This document shows positions 30,848 through 39,399 of a stretch of 64,000 nt of DNA, piece by piece. The first letter of the stretch is position 1; each line of letters starts with the position of its first letter. Below the pieces are notes generated by a model, which made no database searches, was not told the origin of the DNA, and was given only the letters and a program-made list of their open reading frames with translations. The stretch lies in the NCBI GenBank assembly GCA_016716505.1, contig JADJWF010000004.1, positions 124,001 to 188,000 of the forward strand, written 5' to 3'. Source of the DNA: Verrucomicrobiota bacterium. Its GTDB lineage: Bacteria > Verrucomicrobiota > Verrucomicrobiia > Limisphaerales > J093. A program made the translations under genes and the position numbers.

Positions 30848-32140
30848 TCAGCGCGCCTCTCGGGAGGTGGCCGGCGCGGGACCGATGCGCCGGGCAATTA
30901 CGGCGAACGCGCCCGCTGCCACCAGCATCACGCCGGCGTAGAACAGGAACTCAGCGGTTCCCGTCGCGTGAACGAAGCGGGCGTTGAGGGCCGTGATGAC
31001 GGCGACCAGAAAGTTGCCCGCCGCCGTCGTCAACAGCCACAAGCTCATGACGGTGCTCTTGAGCGAGCCGGGTGCCCGGGCGTAGGCAAACTCGAGCCCG
31101 CTGGCGCTGAGCAGCACTTCGCCCAATTCAAGCACTGTGTAGGGCGCGACCTGCCACGCCAGCGAGAGCGTTTCGCCCGTTTCGATCCGGCGCTGCAACC
31201 AGGCACAGATCACGAACGACAGCGAGCCGAACACCATCCCCGCGCCCATGCGACGCAGCGGGGTCGCGCGAATCCCCCGGCGCTCGCACCACGGGTACAC
31301 GCCGAGCGTCAGGATCGGCACCCAGAGGAGCACCAGCAACGCGCTGACCGACTGGATGCGCTCGGCGTCCACCCGGTAGCCCAGCACCTCGAAGGGCGTC
31401 ATCCGCTCGCCCTGGAGGACCCAGCTTGAATTGATCTGGTCGAACAACGCCCAGAAGACGGGCACGGGCAGCAGCACGAGCGCGACCCGTCCCACCACTC
31501 GCCAGCGGTCGCCCTCCGCGCTGGCTTCGGCGGGGGCAGGGGCGCGCCGCGCGGGCGGCGGCTTCACGTAGAACCTTGCCCCAGCCCGGAAGACGAGCGT
31601 GGCCAGCGCCATGAACAAGCCCGGAATCCCGAATGCCCAGGCGAATCCGAAGTGGTCGCGGATTAGCGGGATCAGCGCGAAGCCGAACAGCGCACCCAGA
31701 TTGATGGCCCAGTAGAACAGGCCGTACACCTTCGGCAGCAGACCCTGCTGCGCGGCATCGAACTGGTCGCCCACGAACGCCGAGACGCACGGCTTGATGC
31801 CGCCCGCGCCCAACGCGATGAGCGCCAGGCCGGTGAAAACACCAGCCCGGCTGCCTTCGAACAATGCCAGCGCGCCGTGCCCCACGCAGTAGAACAGGGC
31901 GAGGCTCAAGATGGTCCGGTACGGCCCCAACCACCGATCTGCCACCCAGGCGCCCGCCAGCGGCAGGAAATACACCGCCATCTTGAAGACATGCACCGCG
32001 GATTTCGCGTCGTCCGCGCCCAGGGCGAGGTCGTTTTTCAGGTAGAGCGTCAGCACGGAGAGCATTCCGTAATAGCTGAACCGCTCGCACGCTTCGGTCG
32101 TGACGATGAAGGGAACCTGCCGGGGTAAGCGCGAGGGCAT
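30848..32140 (-). CDS. POT/PTR family peptide MFS transporter
   Basis: Proton-dependent oligopeptide transporter, 430 residues with about 12 helices. The family motif ExxERFxYYG is present near the N-terminus (EACERFSYYGML), and the PTR2 segment GAGGIKPCVSAFVGDQF is clear. Other features are FYWAINLGALFGF and the late LELGEVLLSASGLEFAY. It imports di- and tripeptides or related solutes across the inner membrane. It follows the sulfatase stop by 6 bases, so the two are probably one operon; the link may be nutrient scavenging. Confidence 0.93.
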   Translation of the reverse strand: MPSRLPRQVPFIVTTEACERFSYYGMLSVLTLYLKNDLALGADDAKSAVHVFKMAVYFLPLAGAWVADRWLGPYRTILSLALFYCVGHGALALFEGSRAGVFTGLALIALGAGGIKPCVSAFVGDQFDAAQQGLLPKVYGLFYWAINLGALFGFALIPLIRDHFGFAWAFGIPGLFMALATLVFRAGARFYVKPPPARRAPAPAEASAEGDRWRVVGRVALVLLPVPVFWALFDQINSSWVLQGERMTPFEVLGYRVDAERIQSVSALLVLLWVPILTLGVYPWCERRGIRATPLRRMGAGMVFGSLSFVICAWLQRRIETGETLSLAWQVAPYTVLELGEVLLSASGLEFAYARAPGSLKSTVMSLWLLTTAAGNFLVAVITALNARFVHATGTAEFLFYAGVMLVAAGAFAVIARRIGPAPATSREAR

Positions 32141-32146
32141 GGGGCC

Positions 32147-33592
32147 TCATTGGCCTCGTGGTCGGACCACCGTCCCGCCGGAGACGTAATGGTAGCGGTC
32201 GAAGGTGTCGCCCTCCCCGGTGGCCCGCGGGTCTCCCGTCCGTTTCAACTCGCGCATCAGGTCGGCAGCCAGCCGCTTGAGCTGTCGCGCGTAACGCGGG
32301 TCGCCGGCCACGTTGTTCATCTGCCAGAGATCGGCCCGCAGGTCGTAGAGTTCCTCGGCCGGCCGCTTGCCAAAGGCCAGTTCGAACAGCCGCTGGATGG
32401 CCGGGTCGCCGCCGTGCTCGACCACCGCCTGCTTGCTGGGCGAGCCGGCAATGTCATTGGCCTGGTCCACGTCGCCGTAGATCGGCGGGTCGCCGGCGGG
32501 CCAGCGGTCGGGCGCGAAGTTGCGAAGGTAGAGGAAATCCTTCGTGCGGATGGCCCGGATTGGATAGCCCCAGTCGTTTTCGCGGACGTTGGCATGGCGT
32601 TCCCGGCCGAAGAAGGCGCGGTCGCGCCGCCGCTCGACCAGACCACTTTTGCCGGAGGTCAGCAACGGCAGCAGGCTGCGCCCGGTCATTTCGCGGGGCG
32701 GCTTGAGCCCGGCGGCTTCGAGGAAAGTGGGCGCCAGATCGGTCAGGCTCACGAAGTCGTCCACCACGCGCCCGCCGGGAACGCGCGCCGGCCAGCGAAT
32801 GACCAGCGGCATCCGGGTGCCGGCGTCGTAGCAGGTCGCCTTGCCGCGCGGAAAGGGAAAGCCGTTGTCGCTGGTGATGACGACCAGCGTATTGTCCAGT
32901 TCGCCGCGGGCCTCGAGCACCTTCAGCATCGCGCCGATGTCGCGGTCGAACCGTTCGATCTCGGCGTAGTAGTCGAGCAGGTCGCTCCGGACCGCAGGCG
33001 TGTCGGGCAGGAAGGGCGGTACCGACACGTCTTCCAGCCGCAGTCCGGCTTTGAGGCCGGAACCGCGGTCGTAGAGCCGGTGCGGATCCGTGCTGCCAAA
33101 CCAGAAGCAGAACGGCGTGCCGCGCGGCGTGCCCTCCAGGAACGTGGCGAAGTCCTTCACCGCCGAACCGGCGGGGTTGTGGGTGCGACCGTGAAACTTG
33201 AAGTCGCCCGGCCCCCAGCCCTTGCCCTGGAGGCCGACGCGGTAGCCGGCCTGCGCGAGCAGGTCGGGATAAACGGGCGCCGTGTTGGGCCAGCGGCTCC
33301 AGAGATTGCCCGCTTCGCCCAGCCGCCAGAAATGCTGCCCGGTGAGCAGCGCGCCGCGGGCCGGCGTGCAACTGGGCGACGAGGTGAAGGCGTGGCGGAA
33401 GCTTACGCCCTCGCGGGCCACGCGGTCGAAAGCCGGCGTGCGCACGACGGGGTCACCGTTTGCGCCAAAGTGGTGCCACGAGGCGTCGTCCGCGATACAC
33501 ACCAGGATGTTGGGGCGCGTGGCGGCACGGACCGGGCTGGCCAGCAAGACCGCCGGGAGAGCCAGCGCCAGGAAGGGAAGCCAGGAGTTCAT
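32147..33592 (-). CDS. Exported sulfatase
   Basis: Alkaline-phosphatase-superfamily sulfatase, 481 residues from ATG 33592, which opens a signal peptide (MNSWLPFLALALPAVLLASPVRAAT). The N-terminal metal-site motif RPNILVCIADDASWH is followed by the formylglycine signature SCTPARGALLTG, with the Cys modified by an anaerobic or FGE-type maturase not encoded here. Further conserved parts are VGLQGKGWG, TSDNGFPFPRGKATCYD (metal-binding Asp-Asn) and MPLVIRWP. Such enzymes are numerous in Verrucomicrobiota and cleave sulfate esters from polysaccharides; the substrate is unknown. An upstream in-frame codon at 33628 is possible but breaks the signal peptide context. Confidence 0.93.
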   Translation of the reverse strand: MNSWLPFLALALPAVLLASPVRAATRPNILVCIADDASWHHFGANGDPVVRTPAFDRVAREGVSFRHAFTSSPSCTPARGALLTGQHFWRLGEAGNLWSRWPNTAPVYPDLLAQAGYRVGLQGKGWGPGDFKFHGRTHNPAGSAVKDFATFLEGTPRGTPFCFWFGSTDPHRLYDRGSGLKAGLRLEDVSVPPFLPDTPAVRSDLLDYYAEIERFDRDIGAMLKVLEARGELDNTLVVITSDNGFPFPRGKATCYDAGTRMPLVIRWPARVPGGRVVDDFVSLTDLAPTFLEAAGLKPPREMTGRSLLPLLTSGKSGLVERRRDRAFFGRERHANVRENDWGYPIRAIRTKDFLYLRNFAPDRWPAGDPPIYGDVDQANDIAGSPSKQAVVEHGGDPAIQRLFELAFGKRPAEELYDLRADLWQMNNVAGDPRYARQLKRLAADLMRELKRTGDPRATGEGDTFDRYHYVSGGTVVRPRGQ

Positions 33593-33807
33593 CGGACGGA
33601 GTGTGTGTCCCGCGACCCGGCCGGGCAACGGGGATTTGGTTCAGGGTCCCTGGTTCTTGGAGGGCGCGACGTCACTGGGATTCAGGCCCGTGAGCTGCGC
33701 GGAGTGGCCGCCAGTCCCGCAACGAGATTTTCTCAAAACTGGCGCGAAGGATTTGGCCACCGGCGTCGTGTAGCGGAGTGATGAAACGCAACTCGCAACG
33801 ACCGATC

Positions 33808-34686
33808 ATGAAACGAACCCTGATTTTCCTGCTGGCCTGGCACGCGGCCACTTCGGTGTTTGCCCAACCGGTGGTGCCCGTGCGACCGGCACCGGGCCAG
33901 CCAATCGCCTTCCGACCGGCAGGCGGAGTGGATCCGGCGACCGGCGTGCCGGTTGACACGTCGGCCTTGATCCGCTTCGACTTGGATTTCCCCGGCGGCA
34001 CACCGGCCGAGTTCATTGCCGCGGTGTCAAAGGCGCGCGCTCGGCCGGTCAACGCCATCATTCCGGAGGCTTACGCGGGCACCCATTTGCCAGCCATCCA
34101 CGTGAAAGGCGTGAACATCGTCCAGCTCTTCCAGGCCCTGGAAGCCGCCAGCCGGAAAACCATTGCCGCCCAGAAGGACCGCAGAAGACCCGACGAGTAC
34201 GACCAATTCGTCACCAGCTTCGGCTTCCGGACCAAAGAGGCGCCGTCCGACGAGGCGATCTGGTACTTCTACAAGGAGGAGCCGGTGACCCCGCCCGAAC
34301 CGGAACCCTACACGCCGCAACGGCGGTTGAGGTATTTCCAACTCGGCCCCTATCTCGAGACCTACAAACTCGAAGACATTACCACCGCCATCGAAACGGG
34401 ATGGAAAATGCACGGACTGGCGCCCCTGCCGGAAATGAAATTTCACGCCGACACGAAGCTACTGATTGCCGTGGGCACATCGGAAGGGCTCGAGGTGATC
34501 AGTCAGGTGCTCCAGCAACTTGAAATCGGGAAGGTCAGGGGCGGCCTTGGCGGGACCACTCCAAGCACGTCTGAAGAAGAGTTTCGAAGACGATACGGTC
34601 TTGGCGAATCCCGGGGTGGCCCCGGAGGACCTACGACCAACGCGCCCCTCCCGCCGCTCATTGCGCCCCCTCCACCGGGGAAGTAA
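33808..34686 (+). CDS. Exported protein of unknown function upstream of a sigma factor
   Basis: Protein of 292 residues, not assignable to a named family. ATG 33808 begins a signal peptide (MKRTLIFLLAWHAATSVFAQ). Two blocks look like small alpha/beta domains of the secretin N-terminal (STN/N0-N1) type: DFPGGTPAEFIAAVSKA...NAIIPE...LPAIHVKGVNIVQLFQALE and the later FHADTKLLIAVGTSEGLEVISQVLQQLE. The C-terminus is Gly/Pro-rich. GTG 33778 and ATG 33781 are alternatives that would place extra residues before the signal peptide. Its position before the sigma/anti-sigma pair suggests a shared regulon. Confidence 0.72.
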   Translation: MKRTLIFLLAWHAATSVFAQPVVPVRPAPGQPIAFRPAGGVDPATGVPVDTSALIRFDLDFPGGTPAEFIAAVSKARARPVNAIIPEAYAGTHLPAIHVKGVNIVQLFQALEAASRKTIAAQKDRRRPDEYDQFVTSFGFRTKEAPSDEAIWYFYKEEPVTPPEPEPYTPQRRLRYFQLGPYLETYKLEDITTAIETGWKMHGLAPLPEMKFHADTKLLIAVGTSEGLEVISQVLQQLEIGKVRGGLGGTTPSTSEEEFRRRYGLGESRGGPGGPTTNAPLPPLIAPPPPGK

Positions 34687-34719
34687 CCTGGCTGTGTGCC
34701 TGACCAATGCCTTGCCAGC

Positions 34720-35331
34720 ATGGCGTGGAGCGCAGATTCGCCGCCGGGGGCGCAAAGGGCGGCGGCGCCCGGTCCCGCGGAGTGCGGGATCGCGGCCCTC
34801 ACGCGGCGGATGGCGGCGGGCGAGGAGGCCGCGTGGCGCGAATTTCACGACGCCTACTGCGATCGGCTCCGGCTTTACCTGCTGGTGGTGACACGCGGGA
34901 ACGAGGAGTCGGCCCGCGAGGCCTTGCAAGCAGCCCTGCTCCGCGCGGTGCGGCACGTCCGGCGGTTCGACACCGAGGAAGCCTTCTGGGGCTGGCTCAC
35001 CGTGCTGGCGCGCAGCGCCGCGATGGACCAACAGCGCAAGCACCGCCGCTACCTCGCCTTCCTCGATCGCTATCTCGCCTGGAACCACCGCCACGAGCCG
35101 GCCGCGCCCGTGGACGCCGACCAGCGGCTCGCGGAGGCCCTGGCGCGGGCTCTGCAGGCCCTACCCGACGAGGAGCGCGGGCTGGTGGAGCGCAAATACT
35201 TCGCCGGCGTGTCGGTCCATGAACTCGCTGCAGCCACGGGCGAGACAGACAAAGCGATCGAGTCACGCCTGGGCCGCATCCGCCGCAAGTTGAAGGCGGC
35301 GATCCTGGAGGAGTTGAAGCATGAATCCTGA
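34720..35331 (+). CDS. RNA polymerase sigma-70 family factor (ECF-like)
   Basis: Short alternative sigma factor, 203 residues from ATG 34720 (GTG 34696 would add eight). Region 2 is in AAWREFHDAYCDRLRLYLLVVTRGNEESAREALQAALLRAVRH...FWGWLTVLARSAAMDQQRK; region 4 is ALQALPDEERGLVERKYFAGVSVHELAAATGETDKAIESRLGRIRRKLK, a clear helix-turn-helix. Regions 1 and 3 are missing, as in ECF factors. The next gene overlaps its 3' end by 11 bases and encodes a single-pass membrane protein, the usual position for an anti-sigma factor. Confidence 0.88.
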   Translation: MAWSADSPPGAQRAAAPGPAECGIAALTRRMAAGEEAAWREFHDAYCDRLRLYLLVVTRGNEESAREALQAALLRAVRHVRRFDTEEAFWGWLTVLARSAAMDQQRKHRRYLAFLDRYLAWNHRHEPAAPVDADQRLAEALARALQALPDEERGLVERKYFAGVSVHELAAATGETDKAIESRLGRIRRKLKAAILEELKHES

Positions 35332-35812
35332 ATTCCGCGCTTTGCTGGACGACGTGCTCCAGGGCGAGTCAACCGCAGATTTCCGCGAAGCCTCGCGGGC
35401 GGTGATGTTGCAGGGCGTCCGGCGGCGGCGCCGGCGCCAGCGCCTCCAAAGCATCGCGGCCGCGGTGGCAGTGCTGGCCTTGGCCGTGACTGGCGTATGG
35501 TGGGCTGCGTCGGAACGGCACGCGGCACCGGAGGTTTCAGGGCTTGGCCAACCGATCGGCGCCGCCGAGCAAATGCCGGCGGTTGCCACGGTCCGGAGTC
35601 AGGCGGGCAAGGTGACGATAGTGGTCAGTGATCCCGGCACCGTGGTCTTGGTGCGGACGGGTGACCTGGTCGGGCGGTGGCGCGAGATCTCGGACGACGA
35701 ACTGCTGGCTTTGTTCGCCGGCCAGGGCGCGGCCCTGGTCCGCAGCGACGGGCGCGCGTTCTTGGTGGCGGCCGGCCGGCAGGTGGGCGAATCACCCGAG
35801 CCGGTGAATTGA
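35321..35812 (+). CDS. Single-pass membrane protein, probable anti-sigma partner
   Basis: Protein of 163 residues. A cytoplasmic N-terminus (MNPEFRALLDDVLQGESTADFREASR) is followed by an Arg-rich stretch (RRRRRRQRLQ), one membrane helix (SIAAAVAVLALAVTGVWWAA) and a periplasmic region with VVLVRTGDLVGRWREISDDELLALFAG. The cytoplasmic part is too short to show a zinc anti-sigma motif, so the role as regulator of the overlapping sigma factor rests on gene order. The ATG lies inside the sigma gene, so translation is coupled. Confidence 0.75.
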   Translation: MNPEFRALLDDVLQGESTADFREASRAVMLQGVRRRRRRQRLQSIAAAVAVLALAVTGVWWAASERHAAPEVSGLGQPIGAAEQMPAVATVRSQAGKVTIVVSDPGTVVLVRTGDLVGRWREISDDELLALFAGQGAALVRSDGRAFLVAAGRQVGESPEPVN

Positions 35813-36054
35813 TCGGATGAGACGCGCTGGGCTACCGGCGATTTCGGTCTCGGATTCGCTGTTTGCCGTCGGCACCACCGCTGGCTGCATCCTCGAATAC
35901 CGGGGGGCCGGACGGGCTTTCAAGATGCTTCCTCGCCGGGCCCACGGTCGGAGGAAGCACTTGAGACACCTTCCGCGTGTCCGCAGGCTGTCCGTGGCCC
36001 CGCAACTTCGACTCCCGGCTGGTGTTCTGATTTGCCGTGATTTACTTTCGGGGC

Positions 36055-36975
36055 ATGAAACGGATCGTGATGGCCGTGGCGGGCGCAGCTTTCACTGGCT
36101 GGCTGGTTTGGAGCGCGGTCCCCACGGCACCGTCCGGCGCTGAAGAGTCACAGGCCAGTCCCGAGGCCCCGGCGACCGGGCCCAGTTCCGACGATGGTGA
36201 CTCAATCGCCACGCTGCCGAAGAATCCCTACTCGTCCATTGTGGCGCGCAATCCGTTTGGCTTGAAACCGGAGCCGCCGCCGCCTGAACCGCCCGCACCG
36301 GAGCCGCCGCCGGTCTCTCCCAGTTCGCTCAAGTTGACCGGCATCACCACCCTGTTGGGCGGTAAACGCGCGATGTTCGTGGTCGAGGAGCCGGGCAAAA
36401 CCAACCTGGTGTCAGACTTGGTGCGCGAGGGCGACTGGGACACGTACATCACGAACCTTCAGGTGCTGTCCATTGACGAGCGCGCGGGGTCCGTTCGGGT
36501 GATGTACGGCGGCAAGGAGCTGGCGCTCAATTTCAAGGAGCACGGCATCAAGCCCCCGACCAGTCCGCTCCCCGTGCCCGGAGCACCGGCCCCAGGGGCG
36601 CCCGGACGGCCCGGCACCGTTCCGGCGCGGGCGACGACCACCGTCGCGGGAGCGCCGCCCACGTTGCCACCAGCTTTCAACATGCCTCAACCGGGGGCGA
36701 TCCAGCCAGGGGCGATCGGTAACACGCCGGCAGCCACCGGATTGCGACAGGTGCCGTCGCGGCCGAGCCGGCTGGGGGCGCCGTCGGCGATGGTCGAGAC
36801 CGAAACGCCGCCGGCTTTCACCCCCGAACAGCAGGTCCTCGCCATGAAGGCGCAGGAGATCATTGCGCGGCAGCAGGGCGTGGTGCTGCCTCCGACCCCG
36901 CCAGTTCCGGGACTGGACTTTCCGCCCGCTCCCGGAGCTCAGAACGTTCCCGTGCCGCCCGTGCCGGGGCAGTGA
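36055..36975 (+). CDS. Pro-rich exported protein with PilP/GspC-like domain
   Basis: Protein of 306 residues starting with a membrane segment or signal (MKRIVMAVAGAAFTGWLVWSAV). After RNPFGLKP and a Pro-rich linker (EPPPPEPPAPEPPP) comes LKLTGITTLLGGKRAMFVV...LVREGDWDTYITNLQVLSIDERAGSVRVMYGGKELAL. This beta-rich block resembles the periplasmic domain of type IV pilus PilP or GspC. The remainder is Pro/Ala-rich and probably disordered, with a helix late (TPEQQVLAMKAQEIIARQQG). Assembly-system function is inferred from this resemblance only. It lies 242 bases after the anti-sigma candidate. Confidence 0.68.
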   Translation: MKRIVMAVAGAAFTGWLVWSAVPTAPSGAEESQASPEAPATGPSSDDGDSIATLPKNPYSSIVARNPFGLKPEPPPPEPPAPEPPPVSPSSLKLTGITTLLGGKRAMFVVEEPGKTNLVSDLVREGDWDTYITNLQVLSIDERAGSVRVMYGGKELALNFKEHGIKPPTSPLPVPGAPAPGAPGRPGTVPARATTTVAGAPPTLPPAFNMPQPGAIQPGAIGNTPAATGLRQVPSRPSRLGAPSAMVETETPPAFTPEQQVLAMKAQEIIARQQGVVLPPTPPVPGLDFPPAPGAQNVPVPPVPGQ

Positions 36976-37003
36976 CGGGCCGTGGGGTGCCCGCAAGGGC
37001 GCT

Positions 37004-37702
37004 TCAGAAGTTCGTTTCCACCATCGGCCGGAAGGTGAGTTCATGCACCACCACGTCCGCGGGCGCGGTGACGCACTCGACGATCATCCGCGCCGCGGAC
37101 TCGGGGCGCAGGTAGTCCGGCCGGGGGTTGGCGCGGAACGAAGTGTTCACGCCGCCCGGATAGACGCCGGTCACTTTCACGCCCACCAGGCGCGCCTCCT
37201 TGATCAGGCAGCCGGCGAAGCCGTGTAGCGCGTGCTTCATGGCCGTGTACACCGAGTAGTTCTCCAACCGCGCGTGAACCACGCTGCTGATCACGTTGAC
37301 GATGTGCCCGGAGCGGCGCGGGGCCATATCCCGCAAGGCCTCCCGGGCAAGCAGCATCGGCGCGCGAAGGTTGACGGCGTAGGAGGCGTCGAGCTCCTCG
37401 GCGGTGACCCCGGTCAGGGGCGTCTTGGCCCGGTTGAAGCCGGCATTGTTGATGAGTACATCCACCCGGCCCAAGGCGGCGCGGGCGGCGGCGAAAAGTT
37501 GGACCGGCGCTTCGGGCGACGTCAGATCCGTGGCCAGTCCGTCACAACCCAGTTCCCGTCGAACGGCGGCGAGCAGGTTGGCATCCCGCCCGGTAACGAA
37601 GACGGTGAAGTGGGCCGCGCTCAGTTGGCGCGCGACTTCGCGCCCGATCCCGCGCGTGGCGCCCGTGACCAGCGCCGTGCGGGTTGTTGGTGAGGTCGTC
37701 AT
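37004..37702 (-). CDS. Short-chain dehydrogenase/reductase
   Basis: Classical SDR oxidoreductase, 232 residues. Rossmann motif TGATRGIG near residue 15, structural INNAGFN, catalytic Ser in NVISSVVH and the YxxxK motif YTAMK. FVTGRDANL with Arg after beta-2 suggests NADP(H). The substrate cannot be deduced. An alternative TTG nine bases upstream would add three residues. It stands alone: the plus-strand gene converges 28 bases away, and the next minus-strand gene lies 153 bases upstream. Confidence 0.9.
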   Translation of the reverse strand: MTTSPTTRTALVTGATRGIGREVARQLSAAHFTVFVTGRDANLLAAVRRELGCDGLATDLTSPEAPVQLFAAARAALGRVDVLINNAGFNRAKTPLTGVTAEELDASYAVNLRAPMLLAREALRDMAPRRSGHIVNVISSVVHARLENYSVYTAMKHALHGFAGCLIKEARLVGVKVTGVYPGGVNTSFRANPRPDYLRPESAARMIVECVTAPADVVVHELTFRPMVETNF

Positions 37703-37855
37703 GGCGACCAAACCTACGCGGGGCGGCGCAGTCGGCTCAAGCGCGGGTCAAAGCGGGAAGTCGGGAGGGGGACTTGCCGTGAGGTTTGGCCTGGCGACCG
37801 TCCGTGGTTCGGCGGCGCCATGCAGGGGTGGTTCGCCGCCAGGAGCGGCGGGCGC

Positions 37856-38947
37856 TCAGGAAACCGATCGAAACTCGCGGAGGGCGTTTTGGATGAGCAC
37901 GTATTCGCTGACGTTCTCCATCGTCAGCAGGCCCACCAGGCGGCCGTTCGCGACCACAGGAATCACCGGCACCTCCAAGGCTTTGCCCCGTGCGATGGAA
38001 TCCTCCAGCGAGTCGTCCGGGCTGAGCACGGGGAGGTCGCGTTTCATCACCTGACTGACAGCGGTGGCCGGGCTGCCTTTGGCCAGGGCCGCCACCAAGT
38101 CAGCCCGGGTGAGGACGCCCACCAAGCGACCGTCATCCACCACGGGGAAGTCGGCCTGGGAGCCGGAAAGCACCAGGTCCACGGCCCGGGCGAGGCTGTC
38201 GTTGGGGCCGAGGGAGCGGAAGTCCGTCATCATGGCCCGCTCGACGGACACCCCCGCCAGGGAACTGCGCATTTGCGCCATGCTGGCCTCCTGACCGGCC
38301 CCGATCCACACGAACAGCGCGATCAAGATCAGCAGCGGATTGATGAACAGCCCGATGAACCCGAAGATCAGCGCGATGCCCTGGCCGAGGACGGCGGCGA
38401 TGTTCGTGGCGCGTGCGTAGTCCATGCGCAGCGCGAGGAACGCCCGGAGCACGCGGCCGCCGTCCATTGGAAACGCGGGCAGGAGGTTGAAGATGATCAG
38501 GATGAGGTTGGCGGCGAGGAGGCGTTCGGCGAAGTGCCCCTGGGTGGGGCTGAGTTGGCCGACCGAATGCCAGTGCTGGCCCACGGTCAGCCAGACTGCC
38601 AGCAGCCCGGCGATCACGACGTTCACCGCCGGGCCGGCCACGGCAATCCACAGCTCCTTGATAGGCTCCTTCGGCAGGCTTTCCAGGCGCGCCACGCCAC
38701 CAATCGGCAGCAGCGTGATGTCCTTGGTCTTGATGCCGTAGCGTCGCGCCGTCAGGGCATGACCGTACTCGTGCAGGACGACGCACAGGAACAGGGCGAG
38801 GAAGAAGAGCAGGCCGTCCACGACGCTGGCGAGGTTCCGGGTGGCGAACCAGTTGGCCAGCCCCAGAAAGCCGAGGATCATCAGGAACGTGACGTGAACA
38901 TACACGTCAATGCCGGCGAAGCGGCCCACGCGCAACGACCATTTCAT
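37856..38947 (-). CDS. Site-2 protease family protein with CBS pair
   Basis: Intramembrane zinc metalloprotease of the S2P/M50 class, 363 residues. The zinc motif HEYGH lies in the second membrane segment (LCVVLHEYGHALTARRYG), and the third ligand motif is NLLPAFPMDGGRVLRA. Six or so hydrophobic segments precede a C-terminal tandem of CBS domains (VERAMMTDFRSLGPNDSLARAVDLVL...VSQVMKRDLPVLSPDDSLEDSI), which usually bind adenine nucleotides and regulate activity. Proteins of this type release membrane-bound regulators or clear signal peptides. The substrate is unknown. Confidence 0.92.
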   Translation of the reverse strand: MKWSLRVGRFAGIDVYVHVTFLMILGFLGLANWFATRNLASVVDGLLFFLALFLCVVLHEYGHALTARRYGIKTKDITLLPIGGVARLESLPKEPIKELWIAVAGPAVNVVIAGLLAVWLTVGQHWHSVGQLSPTQGHFAERLLAANLILIIFNLLPAFPMDGGRVLRAFLALRMDYARATNIAAVLGQGIALIFGFIGLFINPLLILIALFVWIGAGQEASMAQMRSSLAGVSVERAMMTDFRSLGPNDSLARAVDLVLSGSQADFPVVDDGRLVGVLTRADLVAALAKGSPATAVSQVMKRDLPVLSPDDSLEDSIARGKALEVPVIPVVANGRLVGLLTMENVSEYVLIQNALREFRSVS

Positions 38948-39051
38948 AACTCACTCCGCTCCCGATTGTTTCACTGCGGTTCTTGCCGCGCAATTCGAAC
39001 TCCGGTCCCGGCCATGAGCTCTCCCCAGCCAGTCCGGCGTCCGGCTCGCGC

Positions 39052-39345
39052 CTACCGCAAAGCGGTCCATTCCGCAATCAAGGCGGCGACCGTGACGACG
39101 ATCATCAGGCCGGCGGGCATGAACTTCTTTGTCTTTGCCAGGCGGGCGCCGAAAACGGCGATCAGCAGGACTTGCACCGCCATCGCGGCGTAGAGGCCGT
39201 TTCGCCCCAGCGCAAAGACACAGAGGGCGATGACCGCCGCCGCAACTAGGGAGGAGATCAGCGACACCTTGCTGCCGGCCTTCAAGTACCCCATCAGTCC
39301 GCCCGCGACGAGCAGCGCGAGATAGATTCCGAAAATCACGAACAT
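39052..39345 (-). CDS. TMEM14 family small membrane protein
   Basis: Protein of 97 residues with three or four membrane segments. It matches the TMEM14/UPF0136 pattern: LVAGGLMGYLKAGSKVSLISSLVAA and the late KTKKFMPAGLMIV. The function is unknown in bacteria; eukaryotic members are linked to porphyrin transport. ATG 39345 gives the family's usual start; a TTG at 39381 would add 12 residues. It sits 104 bases upstream of the protease start on the same strand. Confidence 0.8.
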   Translation of the reverse strand: MFVIFGIYLALLVAGGLMGYLKAGSKVSLISSLVAAAVIALCVFALGRNGLYAAMAVQVLLIAVFGARLAKTKKFMPAGLMIVVTVAALIAEWTALR

Positions 39346-39399
39346 TCCGGGGAAAGTGGTCGAGACCGGGCTGGTTGCCAAGCGCCTTCCCGTCCGCCG

